Shown here: piece after piece, positions 1 to 8,637 of the stretch
How the letters are laid out: each line of letters starts with the position of its first letter
How positions within the stretch are numbered: position 1 is the stretch's first letter
Source of the DNA: Thioalkalivibrio denitrificans
Lineage (GTDB): Bacteria; Pseudomonadota; Gammaproteobacteria; Ectothiorhodospirales; Ectothiorhodospiraceae
Assembly: GCF_002000365.1 (NCBI RefSeq)
Contig: NZ_MVBK01000059.1
Coordinates: 1 to 64,000, forward strand
Length of the DNA stretch: 64,000 nucleotides
Direction: 5' to 3'
Translations under genes and position numbers: made by a program
Notes under the pieces: model-generated
Database searches by the model: none
What the model was told of the DNA's origin: nothing
Seen by the model: only the letters and a program-made list of their open reading frames with translations

Positions 1-29
1 TGGCCCTTCATAGTTTCTATTGATCTGTT

Positions 30-109
30 CTCTTTGCGGGCTTCGCGGCATTGCGAGAGAAATGTCCTTTTAAGCAGTTCTTCGTGCTCTTCGTGAGCTT
101 CGTGGTTAA
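30..109. repeat. Dispersed intergenic repeat, 'cttcgtgg' family
   Basis: Two blocks typical of this window's commonest repeat: a 'tctttgcgggcttcgcgg' block with a gcgagagaaa tail, then direct copies of 'ttcgtg(ctc/agc)' ending in ttcgtggtta. The same two blocks recur, often in opposite orientation, near 11.5, 29.3-29.9, 30.5-30.8, 33.7-34.2, 48.9-49.1 and 53.2-53.6 kb. It is non-coding. Confidence 0.75.
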
Positions 110-116
110 ATCATGA

Positions 117-425
117 TCAATCCACGGCCGGAAGGTCCGGATGATCCTCTTCGACGCAGCGAAAGATCAGGGTCGCGCGGAAAAATCCGGGATCCAGTTC
201 CCGGGTTTCCATGTCATCCCCGAGGACGCGCAGGCCGCGGGCCGCGCAATGGGCCTCCGCCCGGTCCAGGGCACGGGAACCGGCCTCGTCGTGATAACCC
301 CGTGCCGTGGCGGCATAGCGGCCGTCGTCCAGGGTCTCGATGCTGCTGGTGCCGCCGCATGCGCCGGCAAGCAGGCCCAGGCAGCAAAGAATCGGCAACA
401 GCCAGCGCCGTCGTGCGTCATTCAT
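117..425 (-). CDS. Small putative lipoprotein
   Basis: This 102-residue protein begins with a basic N-region (MNDARRRW), a hydrophobic stretch and a lipobox, LAGAC, near residues 19-23. It is therefore probably exported and lipid-anchored. The mature part is mostly polar, with an Ala-rich helix-like stretch (residues 45-62), and contains two further cysteines (in AHCAARG and IFRCVE) that could form a disulfide. No enzymatic family is recognised. It stands alone, beside a dispersed repeat and divergent from the HDOD gene. Function unknown. Confidence 0.6.
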   Translation of the reverse strand: MNDARRRWLLPILCCLGLLAGACGGTSSIETLDDGRYAATARGYHDEAGSRALDRAEAHCAARGLRVLGDDMETRELDPGFFRATLIFRCVEEDHPDLPAVD

Positions 426-644
426 CCAGAGTGATCCAATGTGGTGGCCGGTGTCGGGATCATGTCTGAAAGAGTGCCTGAATTCAGCGGGTGATGCACT
501 TCTTCATGGTTGGAACCGGCGATCGCGTGCTATCTTTTCCGAACCGGGCGCGTTCCGTTGCGGACGGGCCGGGTGTCCGCACCATCACACCGTACAGGGG
601 AGACACATGCATCGGGGCTCAGCGAACCCGTGGGGGCGCGGTTC

Positions 645-1685
645 ATGATGGCGCGCCTGCGCCGCTGGCTGGGACTTGGAGCGGCGCCCGACGCGCCCCG
701 CGGTGATGGCCGTCCGCCCGGGGTGCCCGCGGCCGATTCGCCGTCTGCCGAACCGGAGACGGGCATACCGGTGCCCGACGATGCGTCCATCGCACGTTTC
801 TATGTGGAAAGCCTCTTCCGCATGGCGGATCGCGATGGCTCGGCGCTCTCAAGCACTGAACGCGAGTGGCTGCGGGAACACCGCGAGCGTTTGCGCGGAC
901 AGGATACGTCCTTCGGGGGTCTGGTGCCGCGCCTGCCGGCCGCCATGCCCCGTCTCATGGCCGCGACCCGGGACCCGGAAAGGACCAGCGCCCGGGAACT
1001 TGCGCGCATGATCGAGAGTGATCCGGTGCTGGCGGCCAACGTGCTCAAGGTGGTCAACAGTCCCGCCATGCGCATGCGCAGTGAGGCCGTGGACAGTCTC
1101 GAGCAGGCGGTGGTGATCATGGGATTCCCGGGCATGCGCGAGGTCATTGCGGCGGCGACCATCAGTCCCATCGCCAGTTTCGATACCGACCCCCGCCTCG
1201 ATGCCGCTGCCATCAGGCAGGTCTGGGCGCACACTCTGGAAGCCGCCGTGGCGGTGCGCGATGCGGCAGCGCGCACGAGTCCTGCCGATGCCTTCGAACT
1301 GTACCTGGCGGGTCTGAGTCACAGCAGCGGGCTGATGGTCCTGTTGCGTTGTCTGAAATCCCTGGATGATGTGCGGCCTTCATCGATGTTCCCCGGTGAG
1401 CTCGAGGCGCTGGCGCGACGCTACTCCGCTGCGGTTGCCCGTGACTGGGCATTCCCGAAGGGGACAGTCGAGGCGCTGGATCAGTGGGCAGAAGGCCGGG
1501 ATACCCCCGGCGCGGCGGTGTTGAATGCCGCCGTGGTCTGTGTGCGCGCCGGTGCATTGGCCGAGTCGGGCACGATAAGCGGTGAGCAACTGGAGGTGAT
1601 CCGCCATCGGCTGCCCGGCTTCGGCGAAGACCGGCGGGAGCGCAGGGACGGCCATCGGCCATCGGACGCCATCACCGCCGAATGA
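645..1685 (+). CDS. HDOD domain protein
   Basis: A 346-residue protein with a disordered Pro/Asp-rich N-terminus (to about residue 55) followed by an HDOD domain over roughly residues 100-290. The domain is recognised from the pattern LPAAMPRLMAATRDPE, MIESDPVLAANVLKVVNSPA and the helix containing VIMGFPGMREV. HDOD proteins are catalytically inactive HD relatives that act as adaptors in signalling and stress pathways. The start ATG at 645 (or 648) is chosen because the longer reading frame upstream looks non-coding and a G-rich stretch precedes it. Its partner is not evident from the neighbourhood. Confidence 0.8.
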   Translation: MMARLRRWLGLGAAPDAPRGDGRPPGVPAADSPSAEPETGIPVPDDASIARFYVESLFRMADRDGSALSSTEREWLREHRERLRGQDTSFGGLVPRLPAAMPRLMAATRDPERTSARELARMIESDPVLAANVLKVVNSPAMRMRSEAVDSLEQAVVIMGFPGMREVIAAATISPIASFDTDPRLDAAAIRQVWAHTLEAAVAVRDAAARTSPADAFELYLAGLSHSSGLMVLLRCLKSLDDVRPSSMFPGELEALARRYSAAVARDWAFPKGTVEALDQWAEGRDTPGAAVLNAAVVCVRAGALAESGTISGEQLEVIRHRLPGFGEDRRERRDGHRPSDAITAE

Positions 1686-1763
1686 CCCCGGTTCAGGCGG
1701 GTATTTGGCGTCGGTCTCGACTGTTAAGGTAGGAAGCCTGGTCTAACCCGGAGGAGGTGTCAC

Positions 1764-2099
1764 ATGAGCGGACTGTCAGCGGAAACGTGCGAGGCGTGCC
1801 GGGTCGGTGCCCCCACGGTGACCGAAGAAGAGATGAAGACACTGGGCAAGGAAGTGCCCGAGTGGAGCGTGGTCGAGCGCGACGGCATCAAGCAGCTGGA
1901 GCGCGTATTCAGGTTCGACAACTTCGTCGACGCCCTGGCGTTCACCAACCGGGTGGGAGACCTGGCCGAGGAGTACGGACATCATCCGGCCCTGCTGACG
2001 GAGTGGGGCAAGGTGACCGTGACGTGGTGGTCCCACAAGATTCGCGGTTTGCACCGCAACGATTACGTCATGGCGGCCAAGACCGACGCTCTGCCCTGA
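1764..2099 (+). CDS. phhB: Pterin-4a-carbinolamine dehydratase
   Basis: This 111-residue protein matches the PCD/DCoH family in length and motifs: the active-site segment EEYGHHPAL (residues about 72-80), then [20 protein letters not shown]. The enzyme dehydrates 4a-hydroxytetrahydrobiopterin to recycle the pterin cofactor of aromatic amino acid hydroxylases; in many bacteria it is also found away from phhA, where its role is less clear (some homologues assist molybdopterin enzymes). A strong ribosome-binding site, GGAGGAGG, precedes the ATG. No hydroxylase gene is nearby. Confidence 0.9.
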   Translation: MSGLSAETCEACRVGAPTVTEEEMKTLGKEVPEWSVVERDGIKQLERVFRFDNFVDALAFTNRVGDLAEEYGHHPALLTEWGKVTVTWWSHKIRGLHRNDYVMAAKTDALP

Positions 2100-2133
2100 G
2101 GCTTGCCCCGCGTCCCGCCGCGACCCCGGCATT

Positions 2134-2204
2134 TGTAGGTCGGGCTTCAGCCCGACGCCGACGGGCTGCGTCAGGCACCGCCGTCGGGCTTCAGCCCGAC
2201 CTGC
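2134..2204. repeat. Palindromic 'gtaggtcgggcttcagcccgac' repeat pair
   Basis: Two self-complementary units (gtcgggcttcagcccgac) lie in inverted arrangement, 2134-2156 and 2183-2204. The unit can form a hairpin and could terminate transcription of both converging genes (phhB and the GGDEF-EAL gene). Related pairs occur at 8173-8243, about 8418-8489 and 26865-26942. Confidence 0.75.
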
Positions 2205-2232
2205 GGGGATCCCACAGTCCCGGCTGAAAGGC

Positions 2233-4359
2233 TTATGCAGAGACGCGCTTCTGCGATCCGTTTCGCAACCAGTCCTCCACCTCTTCCGCCGGCATTGGCC
2301 TTGCATAGAAGAAGCCCTGGGCGGAGTGGCAGCCCATGCCCATCAGTCGTCGTGCCTGGTCCTCGGTCTCGACGCCTTCGGCCACGACCCGAAGATCCAG
2401 CCCCCGGCTCATCAGGATCAGCGCCTCGGTGATGGCGCGCTGGCGTACGTCCTGTTCAATGGCGGAGATGAAGCTGCGGTCGATCTTGAGGGTATGAAAC
2501 GGCAGGCGGGCCAGGTAGCTGAGCGACGAGAAACCGGTGCCGAAATCATCGATGGCGAAACGCACGCCCAGTTCCGCAAGGGAGCGCATCGTCTTCTCCG
2601 CCTTGGAAAAATCCTGCAGCAGGCTGCTCTCGGTGAGTTCCACCACCAGGGTGGACGGGTCCACGCCTGACCGTGACAAGGTCTCGCGCAGACCGGATTC
2701 GAAATCGCCCTGACGGAACTGGCGCGCGGAGAAATTGACCGCAACGGGCGGTACGCGAAGGCCCGCGCGGGTCCACTCACCGATGCAGGTCAGCACACGC
2801 TCGAGAATCAGCTGCCCCAGCGGAACGATCAGACCCGTTTCTTCGGCGAGTGGAATGAACTCCGCGGGTGAGAGCGGTGTGGGGTTCCCATCCAGGCAGC
2901 GTGCGAGGGCCTCCAGTCCGACCAGTGAGCCGTCGGCCAGGGAAACCTGGGGCTGAAAATGGGGGATGAACAGGCCGGCGTCGATGGCGTCGTGAAGGGC
3001 CTGTTCCTGCCGGATACGCCGGCGCATGTCCTGACCCTGTTCGGCGGCGTAGAACTCGTAACTGCGGTCGGGATGGCGCTTCGCCCGGTCCAGGGCGATG
3101 CCCGAGGCGCGCAGCAGGCTGTCTGCGGTCTGTCCGTCTCCCGGGTAGAGGGCGAGGCCGATGCGGGCGTCGCCGCGCACGGCCACGTCATCGCGGATGA
3201 CGAAGGGATCCGTGAAAGGCGCCTGCAGGCGGCGCAGGATGTCAGTGAGGGTGACATCCGCCATCGACGCTTCGAGCGCCACCAGAAAGGTGTTGCCGTG
3301 CCCCCTGGCCACGAGGCCCTGCGAGTTCGCCTGCGCGAGCAGACGCGCGCCCGCCTGGCGCAGCAGTTCGTCCCCTGCGTCGAACCCGTAGGTCTCGTTG
3401 ATGTAGACCATGCGGCCCAGGTTGATCTGCGCGACGGCGATGCGCTGTTCGCGGGCGCCCCTCCGTCTGAACATGCGGTCCAGCAGGGCGACGAACTGGA
3501 ACGGGTTGGGCAATCCCGTCAGCGGATCGTGAGTGGCCAGTTGGTGGAGGCGTTCCTCGGTCTCCTGCTCCCGGGTGACGTCCAGGGCGAAGCCGTCCCA
3601 GACCACGGCATCGTCATCGAGCCGGCGCGGCTGGGAGACGATGTGCAGCCAGATGAACTCGCCCGACGGAATGCGCAGGCGCACGCGGATATTGAGCCCC
3701 GAGAGGTCTTCCGCGGACCGCGCCATCTCCCGGTCCAGTCTGCTCCTGTCGTCGGGATGGAGGGCATCGAAGAAGCTGGCCGGATCCTCCAGCATGGCTT
3801 CCATGTCGAGATCATAGTCCTTGAACAGGCTGCCCGAGAGAAAGGTGTTGCGGGCGACCCCTTCACGGGTGCGCACATGCTGGAACGCCATGCCCGGCAG
3901 GTGACGCGTCATGCCATGCAATGGGGTGTCGCCGGGCCGGGGGCTGTCGGGGAGCGGTTCCGAGCAGGCGGATTCGGTGAGGTCGCGCACGATGCTGAGT
4001 GCGATCATGTGACCCACCAGCAGATCCTCGATGAGGCGCACGAGATGCTCGGAGGCAAACGTGGATCCGTCCCGGCGTTTCAGCCAGTAGTGACAGTGAT
4101 AGCTGCCCGAACCGTTCTCAAGTACGCGCGCGCTTTCCTCGCCGAAGCGCCGGTAATGTTCGTCGCTCACGTGCAGGATGCGCGTGTCCTTGCCCACCAG
4201 TTCCCCGGCACCGTAGCCGAACACGCGCTCGGCGGCTTCGTTGCAGGCCAGGATGGTGCGTGAAGGCAGGTCAAGCAGCAGAATCGCGTGATCCCCGGAG
4301 AGCGAGGCGGCCTGCAGGACAGTGGCAGGAGAGAAAGCGGTGCTTGAGGAGTCTGTCAT
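2233..4359 (-). CDS. PAS-PAS-GGDEF-EAL cyclic-di-GMP protein
   Basis: A 708-residue protein with no membrane segment. Order: PAS domain (about 18-125), second PAS with PAC-like tail ending VTREQETEERLHQLATHDPLTGLPN (about 150-290), GGDEF domain (about 285-440), EAL domain (about 450-700). At the GGDEF site the sequence is RGHGNTFLVAL, so the diguanylate cyclase motif is lost. The EAL domain keeps its catalytic motifs (GLEALAR, VELTESS, IDDFGTGFSSL, LKIDRSF, VAEGVE, QGFF). The likely activity is c-di-GMP phosphodiesterase, with the degenerate GGDEF as a regulatory domain and PAS domains sensing an unknown signal. Confidence 0.9.
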   Translation of the reverse strand: MTDSSSTAFSPATVLQAASLSGDHAILLLDLPSRTILACNEAAERVFGYGAGELVGKDTRILHVSDEHYRRFGEESARVLENGSGSYHCHYWLKRRDGSTFASEHLVRLIEDLLVGHMIALSIVRDLTESACSEPLPDSPRPGDTPLHGMTRHLPGMAFQHVRTREGVARNTFLSGSLFKDYDLDMEAMLEDPASFFDALHPDDRSRLDREMARSAEDLSGLNIRVRLRIPSGEFIWLHIVSQPRRLDDDAVVWDGFALDVTREQETEERLHQLATHDPLTGLPNPFQFVALLDRMFRRRGAREQRIAVAQINLGRMVYINETYGFDAGDELLRQAGARLLAQANSQGLVARGHGNTFLVALEASMADVTLTDILRRLQAPFTDPFVIRDDVAVRGDARIGLALYPGDGQTADSLLRASGIALDRAKRHPDRSYEFYAAEQGQDMRRRIRQEQALHDAIDAGLFIPHFQPQVSLADGSLVGLEALARCLDGNPTPLSPAEFIPLAEETGLIVPLGQLILERVLTCIGEWTRAGLRVPPVAVNFSARQFRQGDFESGLRETLSRSGVDPSTLVVELTESSLLQDFSKAEKTMRSLAELGVRFAIDDFGTGFSSLSYLARLPFHTLKIDRSFISAIEQDVRQRAITEALILMSRGLDLRVVAEGVETEDQARRLMGMGCHSAQGFFYARPMPAEEVEDWLRNGSQKRVSA

Positions 4360-4633
4360 CGCGGGGCTGACACCGGGGCCGTGAAAATCGGGCGCTGCAC
4401 GCGGGCGTAGTTTGCGAGGCCACTATACCAGTCCGGGCCAGCGGAAAGTCGGGATTGCACGCCGTGCGGACGCGCCCGCCGACGAGCGCGCCCATCGCGG
4501 TGATTGCCGGCGGGACCCAGGGCAGGACGATCTCCACCACGCTGAAGCTGACCGCGCGCCATAGAGGATCACGCGGTCGCCATTCACGTGCCAGATCAGT
4601 TCGCGGATGCGGCCGCATCCTGCCGCTGCACGG

Positions 4634-5725
4634 TCATGGCTTGCGACAGACGAACCAGACGTTCATGGGATCATGGGGCAGCACGTGGCGCTGCACTTCG
4701 GCAAAGCCGGCGTCGTTCAGCATCGCCCCGGCCGTCTCCCATCCCCACATGGTACCCAGCCCATCGCCCCCCTGGCCCAGTGAGACCGGCGTGCAGTGTA
4801 CGCAGGAAATCGCATAAAGCAGAGTTGCGTTGGGAAAGTTCAGATTGTTCTCCAGGTGGGCCGAGCCGCCGATGTCCTGCACCAGGTAGATGCCTCCGGG
4901 ACCCAGGGCCCGGTACAGCCGCCGGACCAGGTCCGCTGGCGAGCGCTGGTCGTGTATGGCGTCAAATGACGTGATGAGATCATAGCGTTCTTGCTCGTCG
5001 AAGTGCGTCAGGTCGCGCGCCTCGAAGCGCAGGTTGTGGAGACCGGCCTTCCGGGCTGCGCGGCGGGCGTCCTCGATGGCGTCGGCGCACAGGTCGTAAC
5101 CGGTAAAGCGGCTCTCCGGGTAGCGCCGGGCGAGCGCCATGAGCGCTTCCCCGCGGCCGCAGCCGGCGTCCAGCACCGTGATGCCCCGTTCCAGGCGCGC
5201 GACGAGTCCCGGGGCCAGCGGCAGGATCTGGCCGAAGAGTTGCGCTACCACCGTCTGGCCGCTGTCCTCGGCCATGACGTGATGAAAGCAGGGGTAGTCC
5301 TCGTAACGCATACCTTCGCCGGTGCGAAATCGTTCGACGATCTGATCCTGAACCTGACCCATGAGCGCCACGTGTTGGGCGTACACGGCCAGGTTGCCGA
5401 GCGGCGCGTCGGGCACCAGGCAGGCGGCATGCTCCGCGGGCAGCAGGTATGTGCCGTGTTGCGCGTCGTAGGTGATGATGCCGCCCGTCACCAGCACCGC
5501 GAGCCATTCGCGCACGTAGCGTTCGGACAGCCCGGCCGCTTGTGCGATCTCCATGCTGGTGGATGGAGGCAGGCGCGACAGGGTGGCCAGCAGGCCGGTG
5601 CGATGCCCAATGGACAGCATCACGGCCACCGCGCCGGCATCGAGGATGGCGGCGGCGCGTTCCAGGAAGGCCTGCGCCCTGTCGGGGTCGTAGGTGTGTC
5701 CGGTCAGGTATGCGGGTTGTGACAT
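4634..5725 (-). CDS. Class I SAM-dependent methyltransferase with N-terminal winged helix
   Basis: A 363-residue protein. Residues about 25-100 form a winged-helix dimerisation module (SIGHRTGLLATL, AQAAGLSERYVREWLAVLVTGG) as in Rv2258c-like and plant O-methyltransferase families. The Rossmann domain follows, with motif I VLDAGCGRGEAL, an acidic residue in FTGYDL, and LGPGGIYLVQD. The start at 5725 is supported by GGAGGAGC eight bases upstream; the longer frame runs through the promoter of the divergent regulator. Substrate unknown. It may be a target of the divergent GlxA/AraC-type regulator. About 270 bases between it and the upstream PAS-EAL gene hold no recognisable gene. Confidence 0.85.
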   Translation of the reverse strand: MSQPAYLTGHTYDPDRAQAFLERAAAILDAGAVAVMLSIGHRTGLLATLSRLPPSTSMEIAQAAGLSERYVREWLAVLVTGGIITYDAQHGTYLLPAEHAACLVPDAPLGNLAVYAQHVALMGQVQDQIVERFRTGEGMRYEDYPCFHHVMAEDSGQTVVAQLFGQILPLAPGLVARLERGITVLDAGCGRGEALMALARRYPESRFTGYDLCADAIEDARRAARKAGLHNLRFEARDLTHFDEQERYDLITSFDAIHDQRSPADLVRRLYRALGPGGIYLVQDIGGSAHLENNLNFPNATLLYAISCVHCTPVSLGQGGDGLGTMWGWETAGAMLNDAGFAEVQRHVLPHDPMNVWFVCRKP

Positions 5726-5838
5726 GGTGTTGCTCCTCCGGGTGGTTTTTCGTGGTGTCGACACAGACTGCACCTGTGTGAGTCGTTTCGTGAGTGGCTG
5801 GATGGACAGAATCGGGGCATTCCGGTCATATTGCTGCG

Positions 5839-6864
5839 GTGAATCCCCGGGACCCAGTCGACAGCGTATCGGTGAGCCTCGTGGCGCTGCCCGAGAGCAC
5901 GCCCACGGCCCTGTTCGGCTTCTACGAAGTGTTCTCCGCCGTGGGATGCATCTGGCCGGAGCTGACGGGCGAGCCATCCGAGGCACGGAGCATGACGCCG
6001 CGGATCGTGGCCGCCTCACGTGAACCGTTTCAGTGTGCTGTCGGCGTGCCCATCACACCGCAGGCCGCATTCGGGGAAGTGAGTCACACGGACGTGGTGG
6101 TGGTCACTGATCTTGCGCTGGCCATGGATCGTGATCCGCGCGGCCGCTGGCCCGGGGCCGCCGCGTGGGTGCGAGACCGCCATGCGGCCGGGTCCACGGT
6201 GTGTTCCGTCTGTACCGGCTCCGTGCTGCTGGCGGATGCCGGCCTGCTGGACGGATGTGAAGCCACCAGTCACTGGAGTGCTGCCGGACTCTTCGACGTT
6301 TATTACCCGCAGGTGCGGCTGCATCCCGAACGCATTCTCTCGCCGGCCGGCAGCGACCACCGGCTGGTGACATGCGGCGGCATGGGTTCATGGGAGGATC
6401 TGGCCCTGTACCTGGTGGCGCGCTACTGCGGCGAGGCGGAGGCGGTGCGCATGGCCAAGGTGTTCGTGCTGGGGGATCGCAGTGAGGGTCAGTTGCCGTT
6501 CGCAGCCATGGTGCGGCCGCGGCGTCACGAGGATGCGGCGATAGGGACGTGTCAGCTATGGCTGGCGGATCACTATGACGAACCGCATCCGGTGGCGCGC
6601 ATGCTGGCGCTGTCCGGTCTGACCGAGCGTACGTTCACGCGCCGCTTCCGGGCCGCGACGGGTTATGCCCCGGTGGAGTACGTGCAGACCCTGCGCATCG
6701 AGGAGGCGCGGCAGCTGCTGGAGCGCAGCGCCGAAACCACCGATGCCATTGCCCGCAAGGTGGGCTACGAGGACACGGCCTTCTTCCGGCGCCTGTTCAA
6801 GCGCCGCACGGGCGTCACCCCTTCACGATACCGGCAGCGTTACCTGCGCATCGCTCATCCGTAA
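5839..6864 (+). CDS. GlxA-type AraC family transcriptional regulator
   Basis: A two-domain regulator: an N-terminal class I glutamine amidotransferase/DJ-1-like domain (about 5-190, with the nucleophile-elbow segment STVCSVCTGSVLLADAGLL) and a C-terminal AraC helix-turn-helix pair (about 230-335, ending GYEDTAFFRRLFKRRTGVTPSRYRQRY). Such proteins often act on adjacent genes, here the divergent methyltransferase. The start is uncertain: GTG at 5839 gives the usual family N-terminus, while GTG at 5794 would add 15 residues; neither has a good ribosome-binding site. Its stop overlaps the convergent nnrS stop by ten bases. Confidence 0.82.
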   Translation: MNPRDPVDSVSVSLVALPESTPTALFGFYEVFSAVGCIWPELTGEPSEARSMTPRIVAASREPFQCAVGVPITPQAAFGEVSHTDVVVVTDLALAMDRDPRGRWPGAAAWVRDRHAAGSTVCSVCTGSVLLADAGLLDGCEATSHWSAAGLFDVYYPQVRLHPERILSPAGSDHRLVTCGGMGSWEDLALYLVARYCGEAEAVRMAKVFVLGDRSEGQLPFAAMVRPRRHEDAAIGTCQLWLADHYDEPHPVARMLALSGLTERTFTRRFRAATGYAPVEYVQTLRIEEARQLLERSAETTDAIARKVGYEDTAFFRRLFKRRTGVTPSRYRQRYLRIAHP

Positions 6865-8048
6865 CGCCCGTCGATGCGGGGCTTCACCAGCATGGCCGCG
6901 TAGGTCCACAGGAACAGGGAGAAGGCGGCGATCCAGATGGCCTGGGACAGACCGATCCACAGGACGTGCTGGGCGGGCAGGAGCATGGGCAGGATCACGC
7001 GGACCACCGTGCCGGCCACCAGCAACGCCAGCATCCAGGTCACGGTGGCCGGCGGGTCGAACACGTTGCGGCCGGTGTGCCCCAGGCTTACCCGGCACAT
7101 CATGCCCAGGGTGATGAGGCCGATGCCGCCGTAGGCCATGGCGTGGGTGGCGAGGAAGGGGTTGAGGGCCACGACCGGCGCGAGCGCCTTGAGCGCGAAA
7201 CCGAACGCAATCCATACGAAGGCCAGGTACAGGCTCCAGAGCAAAGGCTTGCGCCAGATGCCCGGCGCGTGCCAGTCGCGCAGGCGGATCGCCTGGAAGA
7301 CGAATGCGGCCAGGGCCAGGACCGCGGACAGCGCCGGCTGTGCAAGAAACACCTCCGCTACCACGAAGGCGCCCAGGGAGATCAGGACGGCCTGGTCCAG
7401 CCATGGGCGGTCGGGGATGCTGACCGGCCCGTCCACGCCCTTGGTGATGAAAAAGGGCACCACGCGCCGGCCCATGACGAAGACCAGGAAGATCAGCAGG
7501 TAGAGCCCCAGGTACAGGCCCGCCTGGGCGCCCTGCGCCATCCAGCCCAGCACCCCCGCATAGAACAGGGCATGGGCGAGCGCCAGCAGGACGGGGACGG
7601 CCAGTATGCCCAGCTGTCCCCACTGGCGCGCCTTGATGATCGGATGCGCCACGGCCGCCGTCAGCGCAACGGCGAATGCCATGTCCAGAGCGGCCATGGC
7701 CGGAAGCGCGCCAGGATGCGGCACCAGCGCCAGCACCCGAGCCGCCAGCCAGCACAGCGCCAGCAACAGGAGCCCGACACCGTTGAGTGTCTGCACCCCG
7801 GTCCAGTTGCGCACGGCGGTGAGCAGGAAGCCAGCCACCACGGCCAGGGTGTAGCCGTAGACCATCTCGTGGCCGTGCCAGAGTATCGAGTGCAGGGGCA
7901 GTTGCGGGGCGGCCGCACCCCCGTGATAGACCCAGGTCCACATCAGGGTGGAGATCACCGCGAACAGGCCGGCCAGCAGAAAGAAGGGGCGAAAGCCCAG
8001 GTGCAGCAGGGAGACTCGGTAGTCCCCCGGTTGCTCGATGGTCAGCAT
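6855..8048 (-). CDS. nnrS: NnrS family heme/copper membrane protein
   Basis: About 397 residues, almost wholly hydrophobic, with roughly twelve membrane helices. Family signatures are LGFRPFFLLAG near the N-terminus, WHGHEMVYGY (about 55-65), GRRVVPFFITKGV, and THAMAYGGIGLITLGMMCRVSLGHTGR near the C-terminus, with conserved His for heme/copper binding. NnrS proteins help cells withstand nitric oxide and usually belong to NO-controlled regulons. The start at 8048 (MLTIEQPGDYR) has a GGAGAA site; a longer frame would begin inside the NsrR-like palindrome upstream. Fits the denitrification genes at 34-42 kb. Confidence 0.9.
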   Translation of the reverse strand: MLTIEQPGDYRVSLLHLGFRPFFLLAGLFAVISTLMWTWVYHGGAAAPQLPLHSILWHGHEMVYGYTLAVVAGFLLTAVRNWTGVQTLNGVGLLLLALCWLAARVLALVPHPGALPAMAALDMAFAVALTAAVAHPIIKARQWGQLGILAVPVLLALAHALFYAGVLGWMAQGAQAGLYLGLYLLIFLVFVMGRRVVPFFITKGVDGPVSIPDRPWLDQAVLISLGAFVVAEVFLAQPALSAVLALAAFVFQAIRLRDWHAPGIWRKPLLWSLYLAFVWIAFGFALKALAPVVALNPFLATHAMAYGGIGLITLGMMCRVSLGHTGRNVFDPPATVTWMLALLVAGTVVRVILPMLLPAQHVLWIGLSQAIWIAAFSLFLWTYAAMLVKPRIDGRYG

Positions 8049-8102
8049 GTCATTCTCCGGACGGTGTGGACCACGGGATCGGATGATTCCAATGTTGTTG
8101 AT

Positions 8103-8125
8103 AACATGTATTTGCAATCCATGTT
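8103..8125 (-). promoter_or_regulatory. NsrR-type operator upstream of nnrS
   Basis: An 11-1-11 inverted repeat: left half AACATGTATTT, one base, right half CAATCCATGTT; nine of eleven positions are symmetric. Spacing and sequence fit the known NsrR pattern (AAGATGYATTT, one base, then its complement). NsrR is a nitric-oxide-sensing Fe-S repressor and nnrS is a recurrent member of its regulon. The site lies about 55 bases upstream of the nnrS ATG. No nsrR gene is in the window. Confidence 0.65.
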
Positions 8126-8172
8126 AGAGGCCCCTCATGTTCGCATGACCGGGATCAAGGTTCCATCCAGCC

Positions 8173-8336
8173 TGTAGGTCGGCCTTCAGGCCGACATTGT
8201 GGTTCCGGATTGACTGTTGCGTCGGCCTGAAGGCCGACCTACATCTGCAGTTTCCTTCTCTGTGCCCTCTGTGACCTCTGTGGCAGGAATTCTTTGAAAA
8301 GCTTTTCTGCCACAGAGGTCACAGAGGTCACAGAGG
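8173..8336. repeat. Two stacked palindromic repeats ('gtaggtcgg' and 'ctctgtgg' types)
   Basis: At 8173-8195 and 8221-8243 is a perfect 23-base inverted repeat built on gtcggccttcaggccgac. At 8258-8285 and 8308-8336 is a second inverted repeat made of tandem ctctgtgacctctgtgg units. Both can form long hairpins. The region 8126-8637 between nnrS and the TldE-like gene holds no gene, only these repeats and the next pair. Confidence 0.85.
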
Positions 8337-8417
8337 TTCAGACGGTCAGGAAGAATTCCCAAGGACCGGATCAATGTCGTTGGAGATACGGTGCATCGTC
8401 AGGCCACAGATGGGGTA

Positions 8418-8578
8418 ACGCAGGTCGGCTTTCAGGCCGACATGGAGGTTCGTCATTGTCTCTCGTGTCTGGCTGTCGGCCAACCTACAGGCCAAGCTTT
8501 TCTTCTCTGTGCCCTCTGTGACCTCTGTGGCATGCTTTGAAAGGCGGTCTTGCCACAGAGGTCACAGAGGGCACAGAG
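8418..8578. repeat. Second copies of the two palindromic repeats
   Basis: A degenerate 'gcaggtcggctttcaggccgac ... gtcggccaacctacagg' pair (about 8418-8489) is followed by a perfect 28-base inverted repeat of ctctgtg(c/a)cc units (8505-8532 and 8551-8578). The order of the two types is the same as in the preceding 165 bases, so the whole composite appears duplicated. Confidence 0.8.
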
Positions 8579-8637
8579 GATAAGGATTTCGGCAGAAACC
8601 CTGGTGGGTGGGCGTTCCGTAGTGCGCTCAGCGCGGA

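Noticed and set aside
2959-4263. Long open frame (434 codons) on the plus strand
   Set aside because: It is antisense to the PAS-GGDEF-EAL gene, whose domains are clear; long antisense frames are expected in GC-rich DNA.
4271-4618. 115-codon minus-strand frame before the PAS-EAL gene
   Set aside because: Overlaps the start of a well-supported gene, no ribosome-binding site, no recognisable domain.
8098-8111. FNR box upstream of nnrS (ttgataacatgtat)
   Set aside because: Only the left half-site TTGAT is present; the right half does not match ATCAA, whereas the overlapping NsrR-type palindrome is nearly complete.
8101-8117. nnrS start at 8117
   Set aside because: The added 23 residues lie over the NsrR-like palindrome and lack family similarity; the ATG at 8048 has a good ribosome-binding site.
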